From assembly GCF_002250705.1 (NCBI RefSeq), contig NZ_NMVP01000011.1, positions 1-63,921 of the forward strand: a DNA stretch of 63,921 nucleotides. The letters run 5' to 3'. This DNA comes from Enemella evansiae (GTDB lineage Bacteria; Actinomycetota; Actinomycetes; Propionibacteriales; Propionibacteriaceae). The notes under the pieces were generated by a model, which saw only the letters and a list, made by a program, of their open reading frames with translations, had not been told where the DNA came from and did no database searches. Position numbers and translations under genes: made by a program. Positions 1 through 10,100 of the stretch are shown here, in pieces. Each line of letters begins with the position of its first letter. Position 1 is the stretch's first letter.

Positions 1-2348
1 CGCCGCGTCCCGGTTCGACCGGCGGGCTGCCCGGTGGCGCCCGGCCGCGTCCGGGTGCCCCGCGCCCGGGCAACAACCCGTTCTCGTCCTCGCAGGGGAT
101 GGGTACCCAGAGCCGGCGTCCGCGTCCGGACGGTGCCCGTCCCGGTAGCGGCGAGAACCGTGGTGGCGCCCGTCCCGGTGCCCCGCGTGGTGGCGACGCC
201 GGGCGTGCCGGGCCACGTCCGGGTGCCCTGTCGGGCATGCCGCGGCCGAACCCGGCGATGATGCCCAAGCAGAGCTCCAACCAGCTCGGTGCCGCCCCCG
301 GTCGTGGTGGCGGCCGTGGCGGCGGTCCGGGTCGGGGACGTCCCGGTGGCGGTGGCCCCGGTCGTGGCGGCCCGATGGGCGGTCCGCCCGGGGGCGGTCG
401 CGGTCGCGGTGGTCGCGGCGGCGCCGGTACCCAGGGTGCGTTCGGTCGTGGCGGGCAGTCCCGCCGGGGCCGCAAGTCGAAGCGGCAGAAGCGCCAAGAG
501 TTCGACCAGATGGAAGCGCCGACGATCGGTGGCGTACGCATCCGGCAGGGCGACGGGCAGACCGTCCGGCTGCGCCGCGGTGCCTCGCTGACCGATCTCG
601 CCGAGAAGATCAACGTCGACGCCGCCCAGCTGGTGCAGGTGCTCTTCGGCATGGGCGAGATGGTGACCGCCACCCAGTCGGTCAACGACGAGACGCTGCA
701 GCTGCTCGGCGCGGAGCTGAACTACAACATCACCGTGGTCTCGCCCGAGGACGAGGACCGCGAGCTGTTGGAGCGCTTCGACCTGGAGTTCGGTGAGGAC
801 GAGGGTGATGAGTCCGATCTCGCCGCCCGGCCGCCGGTGGTGACCGTGATGGGTCACGTCGACCACGGTAAGACCAAGCTGTTGGACGCGCTGCGCAAGT
901 CCAACGTGGTGGCCAAGGAGGCCGGTGGCATCACCCAGTCCATCGGCGCCTACCAGGTCGCGACCGAGGTCGACGGCACCGAGCGGGCGATCACCTTCAT
1001 CGACACCCCGGGTCACGAGGCGTTCACCCAGATGCGTGCCCGTGGCGCCAAGTCCACCGACATCGCGGTGCTCGTGGTGGCCGCCGATGACGGTGTGATG
1101 CCGCAGACCATCGAGGCGCTGAACCACGCCACGGCGGCCGAGGTGCCGGTCGTGGTCGCGGTGAACAAGGTCGACAAGGAAACGGCCGATCCGGCCAAGG
1201 TCCGCGGCCAGCTCACCGAATACGGTCTGGTGCCCGAGGAGTACGGCGGCGAGACGATGTTCGTCGACGTGTCGGCGACCACCGGCCAGGGCCTGGACGA
1301 GCTGCTGGAAGCGGTCGTGCTGACCGCCGACGCCGCCCTCGACCTGCGCGCGAACCCGAGCATGGACGCCCAGGGTGTGGCCATCGAGGCGCACCTGGAC
1401 AAGGGCCGCGGCCCGGTGGCGACCGTGCTGGTGCAGCGCGGTACGCTGAAGGTCGGCGACTCGATCGTCGCCGGTCCGGCCCACGGCCGCGTCCGGGCGC
1501 TGGTCAACGACCTCGGCGACAGCGTCGAGGAGGCGCCGCCGTCGATGCCGGTCCAGGTGCTCGGTCTGACCTCGGTTCCGGGTGCCGGTGACTCCTTCCT
1601 GGTGGTCGCCGACGATCGGACCGCGCGGCAGATCGCGGACCAGCGGGAGTCCCGTCGACGGGCCGCCGCGCAGGCCGCGGGCGCCCGCCGCAAGACCCTC
1701 GACCAGCTGTTCGAGCAGTTGGAGAAGGGCGAGACCCAGGAGCTGCTGCTCATCCTCAAGGGCGATTCCGCCGGTTCGGTGGAGGCCCTGGAGGAGGCGC
1801 TGTCCAAGATCGACGTGGGCGACGAGGTGTCGCTGCGCGTGATCGACCGCGGTGTCGGTGCCATCACCGAGACCAACGTGTCGCTGGCGGCGGCTTCGGG
1901 TGCGGTGATCATCGGCTACAACGTCCGGACCCAGGGCAAGGCCACCGAGCAGGCGGATCGCGAGAACGTCGACATCCGCTACTACTCGGTGATCTACGCC
2001 GCGATTGACGAGATCGAGGCCGCGCTGAAGGGCATGCTGAAGCCGATCTACGAGGAGGCGGCCCTCGGTACCGCCGAGATCCGCGAGATCTTCCGCTCCT
2101 CCAAGATCGGTACGATCGCGGGCTGCATGGTGCAGACCGGGCTCATCCGACGCAATGCCAAGGCGCGTCTGCTCCGCGACGGCGTGGTGGTCACCGAGAC
2201 CACCATCAACTCGCTGCGCCGGGAGAAGGACGACGTCACCGAGGTCCGCGAGGGCTTCGAGTGCGGTATCACGCTCGCCAACTACTCCGACATCCGGGTC
2301 GAGGACATCATCGAGACCTACGAGATGCGGGAGAAGGCGCGCGACTGA
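1..2348 (+). CDS. infB: translation initiation factor IF-2, 5' end cut off by window
   Basis: IF-2 is the GTPase that places initiator tRNA on the 30S subunit and promotes subunit joining. The frame is open from base 3 through the window edge, so the true start lies upstream. The N-terminal part is a Gly/Arg/Pro-rich low-complexity linker, as is usual in actinobacterial IF-2. An IF2_N-like segment follows around bases 520-750, then the GTPase core: G1 GHVDHGKT at 852-875, DTPGH at 1002-1016 and NKVD at 1164-1175. The C-terminal half carries the beta-barrel and fMet-tRNA-binding domains to the TGA at 2346-2348. The family is normally followed directly by rbfA, but here rbfA starts only at 5331. 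A strong hairpin follows the stop. Confidence 0.97.
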   Translation, partial: PRPGSTGGLPGGARPRPGAPRPGNNPFSSSQGMGTQSRRPRPDGARPGSGENRGGARPGAPRGGDAGRAGPRPGALSGMPRPNPAMMPKQSSNQLGAAPGRGGGRGGGPGRGRPGGGGPGRGGPMGGPPGGGRGRGGRGGAGTQGAFGRGGQSRRGRKSKRQKRQEFDQMEAPTIGGVRIRQGDGQTVRLRRGASLTDLAEKINVDAAQLVQVLFGMGEMVTATQSVNDETLQLLGAELNYNITVVSPEDEDRELLERFDLEFGEDEGDESDLAARPPVVTVMGHVDHGKTKLLDALRKSNVVAKEAGGITQSIGAYQVATEVDGTERAITFIDTPGHEAFTQMRARGAKSTDIAVLVVAADDGVMPQTIEALNHATAAEVPVVVAVNKVDKETADPAKVRGQLTEYGLVPEEYGGETMFVDVSATTGQGLDELLEAVVLTADAALDLRANPSMDAQGVAIEAHLDKGRGPVATVLVQRGTLKVGDSIVAGPAHGRVRALVNDLGDSVEEAPPSMPVQVLGLTSVPGAGDSFLVVADDRTARQIADQRESRRRAAAQAAGARRKTLDQLFEQLEKGETQELLLILKGDSAGSVEALEEALSKIDVGDEVSLRVIDRGVGAITETNVSLAAASGAVIIGYNVRTQGKATEQADRENVDIRYYSVIYAAIDEIEAALKGMLKPIYEEAALGTAEIREIFRSSKIGTIAGCMVQTGLIRRNAKARLLRDGVVVTETTINSLRREKDDVTEVREGFECGITLANYSDIRVEDIIETYEMREKARD

Positions 2349-2375
2349 TCGGCTGAGGCGTACGCCGTAACGCGA

Positions 2376-2422
2376 CGATCCCGCGTACCCGCCCTGTTGC
2401 AGGGGTCGGGTACGCGGGATCG
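2376..2422. terminator. hairpin terminator shared by infB and the convergent esterase gene
   Basis: Two 16-base arms at 2376-2391 and 2407-2422 are perfect reverse complements around a 15-base loop. The hairpin lies between the infB stop and the stop of the minus-strand esterase, so it can end transcription from both sides. No long T tract follows. Its right arm plus flank (2407-2429) recurs at 3487-3509. Confidence 0.75.
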
Positions 2423-2428
2423 CTGCGT

Positions 2429-3418
2429 TCAGCGGACGTTCATCGCGTCCAGCAGCATCGGCAGGGAGGCACGGAGTTCGCGCTCCCAGTAGGCCCATTT
2501 GTGCTGGCCGGGGCCGTAGAAGTTGGTGGTCAGGTTCTTCGCGCCGAGGTCGCGGAGCCGGGCCGCCAGGGCCTCGTTCTGGCGGGCGAAATCGGCCTCC
2601 AGCGCGTCGTAGCTGCCCGGCCGGTCGTAAGGTCCCGGTTGGCCGTTGCCGACCGAGAGATAGACCGGGATCGATTTCAGGTGCTGCGGGATGTAGTACG
2701 GGTCGTGCGCCTCCCAGATGTCGCGTTGGGCGACGGGGTCGCCCCAGACGTTGGTCGGGTCGTTGCCGTCGTGGGCGAAGAAGCCCATCAGCCGGTCGGT
2801 GGATTCCTTGGACAGCAGGGGATGCACCGATCCGGAGTACGCCGCGGCGGCGCGGAACATCCCCGGGTGCCGGGCGGCGTACAGCAATGCGCCCTGGCCG
2901 CCCATCGACAGGCCGGCGACGGTGCGATTCGGTGAGCCGCCGAACTGCTTCTCCAGGAGTTGGCGGAGTTCGACGGTGTGGAAGGTCTCCCAGTTGTCGC
3001 CGGTGTTGCTGCCCTGGTTCCACCAGTCGGAGTACCAGCCGTTCCAGCCGGCCTCCGGCATCACCACCAGCACCTTGCGGAGTTCGGGGAAGTTCTCCAC
3101 GTCGGTGGCCTTGGTCCAGCTGGTGTAGTCACCGCAGCAGCCGTGCAGCAGCCACAGGGTCGGCCAGTGCTGCGAGCGGTCGTCGGGATTCCAGCCGTCG
3201 GGGGTGAGCAGGCGTACCTTCACCTGCCGGCCGCCGAGCGCGGCGGAGCGGACGGTCAGGTCGACCTGCCGGTCGGCGACCGGGGTGACGGCGATGAGTT
3301 CGGCGCCCCGCGGTGCGGGGTTCGCCTGGGCCGGTGTGGCACCGGCGGGGGCCAGCGTGGGCGCGAACAGGGCGACCAGCGTGACCAGCAGGGTGAGGAG
3401 GGTGCGCCGAGTGGTCAT
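2429..3418 (-). CDS. secreted alpha/beta-hydrolase esterase (esterase D / antigen 85-like family)
   Basis: The predicted 329-residue protein has a Sec signal peptide (residues 1-32) and an esterase-D-type alpha/beta-hydrolase domain (PF00756 type). The nucleophile elbow GLSMG places the catalytic serine at residue 171. The oxyanion region LLHGCCGDYTSW sits near residues 90-101 and a probable catalytic His lies in GPGQHKW near the C-terminus. Such enzymes hydrolyse acyl esters or transfer acyl groups outside the cell. The substrate cannot be read from sequence, and mycolyltransferase activity is not implied. I chose the ATG at 3418 because it begins a typical signal peptide; an upstream in-frame start at 3433 would add MVECG. 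The gene is flanked by two copies of a 23-base repeat. Confidence 0.85.
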   Translation of the reverse strand: MTTRRTLLTLLVTLVALFAPTLAPAGATPAQANPAPRGAELIAVTPVADRQVDLTVRSAALGGRQVKVRLLTPDGWNPDDRSQHWPTLWLLHGCCGDYTSWTKATDVENFPELRKVLVVMPEAGWNGWYSDWWNQGSNTGDNWETFHTVELRQLLEKQFGGSPNRTVAGLSMGGQGALLYAARHPGMFRAAAAYSGSVHPLLSKESTDRLMGFFAHDGNDPTNVWGDPVAQRDIWEAHDPYYIPQHLKSIPVYLSVGNGQPGPYDRPGSYDALEADFARQNEALAARLRDLGAKNLTTNFYGPGQHKWAYWERELRASLPMLLDAMNVR

Positions 3419-3463
3419 ACCACACTCAACCACTCCGTCGTGGGTTCGGGAAGGGCCGGAACA

Positions 3464-3505
3464 CAGCGATCCCGCGCACCCCGGGGCGGGTACGCGGGAT
3501 CGCTG
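3464..3505 (-). terminator. hairpin downstream of the PspC-like gene
   Basis: Arms at 3464-3476 and 3493-3505 are 13-base perfect reverse complements. It lies just past the stop of the minus-strand PspC-like gene and upstream of the esterase start, so it probably terminates the former. The right arm with its flank repeats the 2407-2429 sequence exactly. Confidence 0.6.
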
Positions 3506-3521
3506 CGTTGCGGGAGAGGGG

Positions 3522-3701
3522 TCAGTCGTTGGGGAGGATGATCCACAGCGCCAGGTAGATCAGGAACTGCGGGCCGGGGAGCAGGCAGCTGAGCACGAAG
3601 ATCAGCCGGACGGTGTTGGCGCTGATGCCGAACCGGCGGCCCAGTCCGGCGCAGACGCCGGCGATCACCCGGTTGTGGCGAGGACGGGCGAGCGAGCTCA
3701 T
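3522..3701 (-). CDS. small PspC-domain membrane protein
   Basis: This 59-residue frame reads from ATG at 3701 to TGA at 3522-3524. Residues 8-30 (HNRVIAGVCAGLGRRFGI) match the start of the PspC domain, known from phage-shock-like membrane stress proteins. A hydrophobic segment from about residue 32 to 56 ends in ALWIILPND, also typical of PspC. It would be a single-pass inner-membrane peptide. Single-domain PspC proteins of this size are common in actinobacteria. The gene points away from the tandem array at 3892-4036, which lies in its upstream region. The specific stress signal is unknown. Confidence 0.85.
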   Translation of the reverse strand: MSSLARPRHNRVIAGVCAGLGRRFGISANTVRLIFVLSCLLPGPQFLIYLALWIILPND

Positions 3702-3891
3702 GAGATGCCTTTCGTTGTTGGTGATGAGTCCACGATGCCCGGACGGTGGGGTCGCATGCCAGCCCGTTCGGGCGTGTTCAGGGATGCCCCAGGGGATGCC
3801 GCGATCCCTTCTCAGGGACCCCCGGATGCCGCCTCCGGTTCACCCTCAGGGATGCCCCGCCAACCGATACCTGTTTGATGCCCGGGACGGG

Positions 3892-4036
3892 TCAAGCTTT
3901 CGCTTGATCCACCGAAGGCAGCAAGCTTTTCCTTGATTCGCAGAGGGGATCAAGCTTTTCCCTGATCCAGCTGGGGCATCAAGCTTTTTCTTGATGCGTC
4001 GGGGGTATCAGCGATTTCCTTGATGCATTCCGAGGG
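3892..4036. repeat. tandem array, 29-bp period, of small hairpin units
   Basis: Five consecutive 29-base units start at 3892, 3921, 3950, 3979 and 4008. A decayed sixth starts at 4037 and a degenerate one at 3863. The consensus begins TCAAGCTTTTCCTTGAT, in which TCAAG and CTTGA can pair, and ends in a G-rich run. GATGCC words spaced 26-30 bases apart at 3825, 3851 and 3877 suggest an older extension upstream. The 371 bases between the PspC-like gene and the DinB gene (3702-4072) hold this array and no convincing gene. The function is unknown. Confidence 0.85.
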
Positions 4037-4072
4037 TCAAGGGTGCATCGGGCCGAGGGGATCCGGGGAGGG

Positions 4073-4558
4073 TCAGCGACGGGCCTGGAGTTGCTCGCGG
4101 AGGATGTCGGCGTGGCCGGCGTGGCGGGCGTACTCGCGGATCAGGTGCAGCAGGATCCAGCGCACGCTGACCTCACCGTGCCGGGCCTCGACGACCTGAT
4201 CCAGCTCCACCTCCGCGATGCGCTGGCGGGAGCGTTCGCAGGCCGCGCGGAAGTCGGCGAGCGCGCCGGCCAGGTTGTCGGTGTCGGACAGCGTGAACGA
4301 CTCGTCGACGGTCTCCGGCAGGCCGATCTCGGCGCGGGTGCGCCCGGCGATCCGGGTCTCGAACCAGACCTGCTCCACGAACGTCGCGTGCTTGAGCAGG
4401 CCGAGCACGGTGGTCAGCGAGGGCACCAGCGAGGCGCGGGCCTCCTCCTCGGTCAGGTCGCCGGCGAGCCGCTCGATCTGCAGCCGCTGGTCCTCCACGA
4501 AGCCGAGCAGGCTGGCGCGTTCGTCGGCGGTGCGCACCGCCAGGTCGGGGTCGGTCAT
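4073..4558 (-). CDS. DinB-family (DUF664-like) protein
   Basis: This 161-residue protein has the DinB-like four-helix pattern: an N-terminal helix with LLGFVEDQRLQIERLAGDL, the central LLKHATFVEQVWFETRI around residues 54-70, and the C-terminal helix WILLHLIREYARHAGHADILRE. The histidines in LLKHA, LLHLIREYARHAGHAD fit the three-His metal site of the DinB/YfiT superfamily. Many members are thiol-dependent transferases or stress proteins whose substrates are unknown. Its ATG overlaps the stop of the DUF998 gene by four bases, so the two are translationally coupled. The role is otherwise unassigned. Confidence 0.85.
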   Translation of the reverse strand: MTDPDLAVRTADERASLLGFVEDQRLQIERLAGDLTEEEARASLVPSLTTVLGLLKHATFVEQVWFETRIAGRTRAEIGLPETVDESFTLSDTDNLAGALADFRAACERSRQRIAEVELDQVVEARHGEVSVRWILLHLIREYARHAGHADILREQLQARR

Positions 4559-5250
4559 GTCGGCAGGGTAGCGGGGTCCGCGGGCTCGGTGGTGGGTTGC
4601 AGCCGCCACAGCGCGAGTCCGGTGAGGAATTGCCACGCGAAGAAGGGGTAGACCGCGCCCCGCTCCCAGACCCCGTCGGGCAGCAGTGCATGGGCGACCA
4701 GCAGGCCGGCGCTGACCAGACCCAGCGCACCGAGCACCGGCCCCAGCCAGCGCCGCCGCCCGAGCGTACCCAGTGACCACGCGGACACGATCGCGACCAG
4801 GTTCCCACCGGCGATCGCCGCCAGCGCGCCGAGGGCGCGGAACATCATCAGCCCGTTGGCGATATTGGCCGAGGATCCCGGCACCAGTCCCACCAGGGTG
4901 ATCCCGACCGTGTGCCCCGCGGCCAGCACCAGCAGCGCCACCCGGGCCAGCCCCGGGCGCAGCAGCGGTACCAGCAGCAGCGTCCCGACGAAGAACAGCA
5001 ACCCGGTGCCGACGAAGCCGGCATTCATCACCGCGTGCAGCGGTGAGTTCACCGTGCGGCCCTGCACGGTGCCGATCTCCGGCACCCCGAGGTCGCTGAT
5101 GTAGAAGCGGGCATAGCTGTAACCCGGGAAGGCGGAGGCGGCGATCGCCTCGCAGAGTACGTACCAGAGTGGGGCGGTGATCCAGAGCAGCCCCGCGGTG
5201 CGGGCGGTCGGACTCGTCAGGACAGCGGGGTGGTTCATCGCGGGCGTCAT
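4555..5250 (-). CDS. DUF998 integral membrane protein
   Basis: The predicted product has 231 residues and about six hydrophobic segments. The sequence SDLGVPEIG followed by SPLHAVMNAGFVGTGLLFF is the DUF998 signature. The family has no firmly assigned function. An ATG at 5238 (MNHPAV) is an alternative start. The stop overlaps the DinB start by four bases, which makes this the first gene of a two-gene operon. It is divergent from rbfA with only 80 bases between them, so promoters for both must lie in 5251-5330. Confidence 0.8.
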   Translation of the reverse strand: MTPAMNHPAVLTSPTARTAGLLWITAPLWYVLCEAIAASAFPGYSYARFYISDLGVPEIGTVQGRTVNSPLHAVMNAGFVGTGLLFFVGTLLLVPLLRPGLARVALLVLAAGHTVGITLVGLVPGSSANIANGLMMFRALGALAAIAGGNLVAIVSAWSLGTLGRRRWLGPVLGALGLVSAGLLVAHALLPDGVWERGAVYPFFAWQFLTGLALWRLQPTTEPADPATLPT

Positions 5251-5330
5251 CTCCTGGCATCGGGTGGGCAGGCGACGCTGGCTGTGATTGCGAATCTATC
5301 CCGCCCCCGGATCTGGAATGATGGGGGGCT

Positions 5331-5783
5331 ATGAGCAACCCCCGCGTGCAGAAGCTTGCCGATCAGATCAAGGTGATCACCGCGCAGATGTTGGAGCGGC
5401 GGATCAAGGACCCGCGCCTGGGCTTCGTCACGGTGACCGATGTCCGGCTCACCGGCGACTCGCGGGAGGCGACGATCTTCTACACCGTGCTCGGCGAGCA
5501 GGCCGATCTGGCCTCCTCGCAGGTCGCGCTCGACTCGGCCAAGGGACTGATCCGCTCCACCATCGGCAAGCAGCTCGGGCTGCGGTTCGCGCCCTCGCTC
5601 ACGTTCGTGGCCGATGCGATGCCGGAGAACGCCCGGCACATCGAGGAGCTGTTGGCCAGCACCCGCGATCATGACGCCGAGCTGGCCCAGCGCGCGGCCG
5701 GGGCGCAGTACGCGGGCGAGGCCGATCCCTACCGGCACCCCGACGATGAGACCGACCCGGATGAGGCCGACGACCGGCGGTGA
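5331..5783 (+). CDS. rbfA: ribosome-binding factor A
   Basis: RbfA is a small KH-fold factor that binds the immature 30S subunit and helps process the 5' end of 16S rRNA. The 150-residue sequence has family signatures: an N-terminal [17 protein letters not shown], the [18 protein letters not shown] strand-turn at residues 24-41, and [18 protein letters not shown] at 84-101. An acidic Asp/Glu-rich tail ends the protein, as in other actinobacteria. The TGA at 5781-5783 overlaps the GTG start of truB, indicating translational coupling. The usual upstream partner infB ends 3 kb away. Confidence 0.96.
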   Translation: MSNPRVQKLADQIKVITAQMLERRIKDPRLGFVTVTDVRLTGDSREATIFYTVLGEQADLASSQVALDSAKGLIRSTIGKQLGLRFAPSLTFVADAMPENARHIEELLASTRDHDAELAQRAAGAQYAGEADPYRHPDDETDPDEADDRR

Positions 5784-6661
5784 ACACCGGTGAATCCGGC
5801 CTGGTCGTCGTCGACAAGCCCCAGGGGTGGACCTCCCACCAGATCGTCGGCCGGTGCCGACGCCTGCTCGGTACCCGCAAGGTCGGTCATGCCGGCACCC
5901 TCGACCCGATGGCGACCGGGGTCCTGCTGGTCGGGGTCAATCGGGCCACCCGGTTGCTCGGCCACCTGATGCTCACCGAGAAGGAGTACACCGCGACGAT
6001 CCGGCTCGGTGAATCCACCGTGACCGACGACGCCGAGGGCGACACGATCGAGCGGCGCGGCTGCGGCAAACTCGATGAATCCCTGCTGGACAAGGCGATG
6101 CAGCCGTTCCGCGGGGACATCCTGCAGGTGCCGACCAAGGTGTCGGCGATCAAGATCGACGGCAAGCGATCGTACGCCCGGGTGCGGGCGGGCGAGGACG
6201 TCGAGCTGACGGCCCGCCCGGTGACGGTCTTCGAATTCTCCTTGCTGGGCAGCGATCCCGCCGAGGTGGAGGGTACGCCGGTACTGGATCTGCGGGTCCG
6301 GGTGCGCTGCTCCTCCGGCACCTACATCCGGGCGCTGGCGCGGGATCTGGGGGCCGCGCTGGGGTGCGGCGGCCACCTGACCGTGCTGCGGCGTACCCGG
6401 GTCGGGCCGTTCGGCCTGGACCGGGCCCAGCCGGTCGACAACGACACCGAGCGGCTCACCCTGATCGGCATCGACGAGGTGGCCGCCGAATGCTTCCCGA
6501 CGCTGGCGGTCGACGAGGCGATGGCGCGCGCGATCTCCTATGGACAACGGCTTCCGGGCGTACAGCTCGGCGCGCTCACCGCCATGCTGCACGAGGGCCG
6601 ATTCCTCGCCCTGTACGCCCCGGACGGCCCCGACGCGAAGGCCGAGGCCGTCTTCTCCTGA
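5780..6661 (+). CDS. truB: tRNA pseudouridine-55 synthase
   Basis: TruB converts U55 in the T-loop of tRNAs to pseudouridine. The 293-residue protein contains [11 protein letters not shown] at residues 10-20 and the catalytic motif [12 protein letters not shown] with the nucleophilic Asp at 42. [16 protein letters not shown] follows at about 176-191, and a small C-terminal PUA-like domain closes the protein. The GTG start at 5780 overlaps the rbfA stop, as in the canonical rbfA-truB pair. In most relatives ribF follows at once; here two secreted-protein genes intervene. Confidence 0.96.
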   Translation: MNTGESGLVVVDKPQGWTSHQIVGRCRRLLGTRKVGHAGTLDPMATGVLLVGVNRATRLLGHLMLTEKEYTATIRLGESTVTDDAEGDTIERRGCGKLDESLLDKAMQPFRGDILQVPTKVSAIKIDGKRSYARVRAGEDVELTARPVTVFEFSLLGSDPAEVEGTPVLDLRVRVRCSSGTYIRALARDLGAALGCGGHLTVLRRTRVGPFGLDRAQPVDNDTERLTLIGIDEVAAECFPTLAVDEAMARAISYGQRLPGVQLGALTAMLHEGRFLALYAPDGPDAKAEAVFS

Positions 6662-6735
6662 ACGGCCGCAAACTTCACCTGCGGTCAGTTTTCCGAAAGC
6701 CCGGACAGCCCCGGAAGTGCGGCTTAGCGTGAGGA

Positions 6736-6764
6736 GGGACACCCCCGTCCGTCAGGGGTGTCCC
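6736..6764 (+). promoter_or_regulatory. hairpin just upstream of the Excalibur gene's ribosome binding site
   Basis: Ten-base arms GGGACACCCC (6736-6745) and GGGGTGTCCC (6755-6764) pair perfectly around a 9-base loop. The hairpin ends about seven bases before the AAGGAG site at 6771-6776. It could be a truB terminator or a structured leader that modulates translation of the secreted protein. The two cannot be separated by eye. Confidence 0.5.
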
Positions 6765-6782
6765 GACCCCAAGGAGCACCCC

Positions 6783-7109
6783 ATGAAGAACCGCACCATC
6801 GCCACCCTCGCCGCGGCCGCCCTGCTCGGCTCCGGCCTGCTGATCCCGACCACCGTCGCCCAGGCCGCCCCGCCGAAGAGCTGCAGCGACACCATGCGCC
6901 GCGACATCCCCGCCGGAGACCCCGACTACGCCCCCAGGCTCGACCGTGACAAGGACGGCTACGCCTGCGAGACCGCCGACTTCGGCCCCGGTGAGAGCGC
7001 GTCCACCCCGACCAAGAGCGCGACGAAGTCGAGCACCGCCAAGCCGACCAGGAGCTCCAGCAGCACCACCAAGTCCAGCTCCGGCGGCCTGGCGAAGACC
7101 GGCGTCTGA
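6783..7109 (+). CDS. secreted Excalibur calcium-binding-domain protein with a terminal LAKTG motif
   Basis: The 108-residue product has a Sec signal peptide with cleavage near residue 29 (VAQAAPP). An Excalibur domain follows: SCSDTMRRDIPAGDP, then the EF-hand-like loop DRDKDGYACE at residues 54-63 with its paired cysteines. A Ser/Thr/Lys-rich linker leads to GGLAKTGV at the very end. The domain is thought to bind calcium at the cell surface. LAKTG resembles a class E sortase motif (LAXTG), but the hydrophobic segment and basic tail of a sorting signal are missing. A strong AAGGAG site precedes the ATG. It sits alone between truB and a convergent enzyme gene. Confidence 0.85.
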   Translation: MKNRTIATLAAAALLGSGLLIPTTVAQAAPPKSCSDTMRRDIPAGDPDYAPRLDRDKDGYACETADFGPGESASTPTKSATKSSTAKPTRSSSSTTKSSSGGLAKTGV

Positions 7110-7127
7110 TCCGCCCCGACACGGTCC

Positions 7128-7159
7128 GGCCCCGGCGTCCGCAAACCGACGCCGGGGCC
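7128..7159. terminator. bidirectional hairpin terminator
   Basis: Arms GGCCCCGGCGTC (7128-7139) and GACGCCGGGGCC (7148-7159) form a 12-bp perfect stem with an 8-base loop containing AAA. It lies between the stops of two convergent genes and can serve both. Confidence 0.75.
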
Positions 7160-7190
7160 GAACTGTCTGCGGGGGCATCCCCCGTTCGGT

Positions 7191-10100
7191 TCAGAACCAG
7201 GATCTGGCCCCGTCGCGCAGGTTCCAGGTGATCCGGCCGCGCTGGTAGTACTGCACGCACCCACCCGCATCGCACTGCTCGTTGCTCACCGGGTAGCCGA
7301 GCGGCCCGTTCTCCCAGCCACGGGCGGCGTACTCGTCGCGGATCGCGCCCTTGACGACCCACGAACCACTGGCCGGTGACCAGTAGATGCTGCCGTACTG
7401 GAAATGCTGCCCACAGCCGCCGTCGCGGAGCCCGCAGAACTCGTTGACCTGCGGGTAGCCGATGCCGTTCTCCCAACCCTGGTTGGCGTACGCCTGCTCG
7501 ATGGCGCCGAGCACCACCCGGGAGTCGGTCGCCCGCGACCAGTAGATCAGCCCACCCTGGAAGCGTTGCACGCAGCCGCCGTCGCGCAGCCCGCAGAACT
7601 CCTCCTGCAGCGGATAGCCGAGCTTGCTGTTCTCCCAGCCGAGGTCGGCGTAGGCGGCGAGGATACGGCCCTGCACCGCGTGCGCGTCGGTGGCCGGGGA
7701 CCACAGGATCAGGCCGTTCTGGAAGCGTTGCCCGCAGCCACCGTCGCGCAGGCCGCAGAACTCATCGGAGGTCGGATAACCGTAGAAGCCGCCCTCCCAG
7801 CCGAGCTGGCCCCACTTGTCCCGGATCCGGCCGCGGACGAACTGGGCGCCGGTGCTCGGTGACCAGTAGATGGATGCCCGCTCGAAGGTCTGGAAGCAGC
7901 CGCCACCGACCAGGTAGCAGTTCTCCGGGCTGGTCGGTGCGCCGACGATTCCCTTCACCTGTTGCCATTTCGCGTCGATCGCGCCATGGGTGGCGATCAC
8001 CGCGGTGTTGTCGACCGGCGCCCACACCCCCAGGTATCCCGACACCTCCGGGGTGTTCGCCGAACCCTTGACCGGCACGGTGAGGAAGCCCTGTCCGTCG
8101 GTGATCAGCGTCTGGGTGTTCTTGTCGGTGACGTCGCGGTACGCCTGGTTGGCGTGGTCGCGTCCGCCCATGTCGATCCGGATCGTCTTGTCCACGCTCG
8201 GATTGGTGCTGATCACCGTCGCCAACCCGGACTCGCGACCCATGCCGAGCCGCACGCTGGCCGCGGTGTCGGTGCCGAAGTCGTACGCCTTCTGTTCACC
8301 CTTGGCGTAGGTCTTGCGCGCCTTCAGCAGCGCGTCGATCTCATCGAAGTAGGGCGTCTTCTCCGCCATGTACGCACCGTCGGTGCGGTACAGGTCGCCG
8401 TAGAAGACCGTCGGTGTGGTCGCCTTGTTGGTGAGGATGATCGCGTACTGCGCCGGCACGTTCTTCGGCGAGATCTGCTTCTGGCTGCTCGGCTTGGCCA
8501 GGTCGGCGTTCCACTCCGAGATCGCCTGCTGTTCGGCCGCCTTGTTGTAGGAGACGTTCAGCGACTTGCACTTCAGCGGTCCGCCGCTGCAGCCGCCCTC
8601 GCGCATCCCCAGGTCCTTGAGCAGCTGGGCGTTGATCCAGTTCTTCTCCTGGTCGTGGTTGGAGACGAAGGACCAGTTCGGCCGATAGTCCCCGCCGGGG
8701 GACATCCGGTTGCCGGCCTTGTTGGCGTCGGAGAACTTCCAGACATTGCCCAGCGGCTGGCTCGCCCTGTTCACCGAGTCCTGCATGGTGAAGAAGAGCG
8801 TCGCATCGTAGGCGAGCTGGCGATTGCCGCTTCCGTCCAGATAGCCCCGCTGCCCGCCGTCGTAGGTCTCCAGATAGTTCAGGTATTGACTGGTGTCGTT
8901 GCCGAACTTCTTCGCGGTCTCCTCGGCGACCATGTCCAGGATCTTGGTGGGGTAGTGCGCGGCGGCGTCGACGCGGAAGCCGTCGAAGTCGTAGTTGTTC
9001 AGCAGGAACTGCATCCAGTTGCGCTGCTCGGCCTGCACGTCCGCCCGGGCATTGTCGAAATCGTTGCCGACAAGAAATTCCTGGGATCTGGGTAGACCTT
9101 GGTTGATCTGGTCGTGCCCGGCGAAGCGGATCTGGTCGGGCCAGTCGATGCCGGTGACCGAGTTGTCGACCGTCGGTTCCTCGCCCCAGTAGTTGTACTT
9201 CGTGCCGGGCAGCGCATCCGGGTTCTTGGCGTAATCCTGGGACTGGTCGATGAACGCGTCCCGGCAGTCCCAGATCGACTTGCTGCCCGACCCGGTACGG
9301 ACCGCGGCGTCGTCGGGGAAGCCGCAGCTGGACTTCGCGTACTTCACGAAATCCGGGTCGTTGATCAGGTAGGGCCGCCAGTTGTCGCCCTCGATCTGGT
9401 AGGCATCGCGCGAGGACAGGTAACCGTCGACGGTGTTGTGACCCTTGCTGAGATCCAGCCAGCCGGGCACGTTGTTGTCGGCGGCATTCGGCTGGTCCAC
9501 CCGATAGGGCTTGCCGTTGGCATCCTTGAGGGTGTCGCCGTAGCCGATCTGCTGCAGCGAGGTGCCGTTCCAGTGATCGGCGTTGAATTCCTTGATCAGG
9601 CCGTACTTCGCCTGACCCGGGCCGCCGCCCTTGGTGTAGGCGAGGTAGATCTGGTTGACGAAGTCGGTCGGCCGGCCGTCGGCGATGTAGCGATTGCCGT
9701 TCTGGTCGGTGCGGGTCGCGGTGACCGCCTCCCGGCCGGTCAGGCCCATCATCTGGTTCGGTACCAGGTCCACCTGGCCCTTCAGGTTCGCGCCGTGCAG
9801 GCTGGTCATCAGCGACTTCAGCTCACCGGCGGTGCCGTACTTGGTCGGGTCGGGTCTGCCGTCCTTGTCGAGGTCGAACTCGCCGAGGTCGTAGCGGTCG
9901 GCGACGGCGTACCCCTCCTGATAGCGCGACATCCCGAAGGAGCGGTACGCCGGGGGCAGCCAGACGTCGGTGATGCCCCACTTGTTGAGTTGGGCGGTCC
10001 TGGTGCCGAGCGTGCGGTACATGTCGGCGCTCTCGGGCTGGAACAGCGAGAAGGACTGGAAGATCACCCGGTCGTCGTAGCTGGTGAAGTCGGCGCGGGG

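Noticed and set aside
2960..3541. Plus-strand frames opposite the esterase and PspC-like genes
   Set aside because: They mirror the real minus-strand genes and have no domain, signal peptide or ribosome binding site.
3863..4050. CRISPR array at the 29-base repeats
   Set aside because: Units are contiguous with no unique spacers, and no cas genes are nearby.
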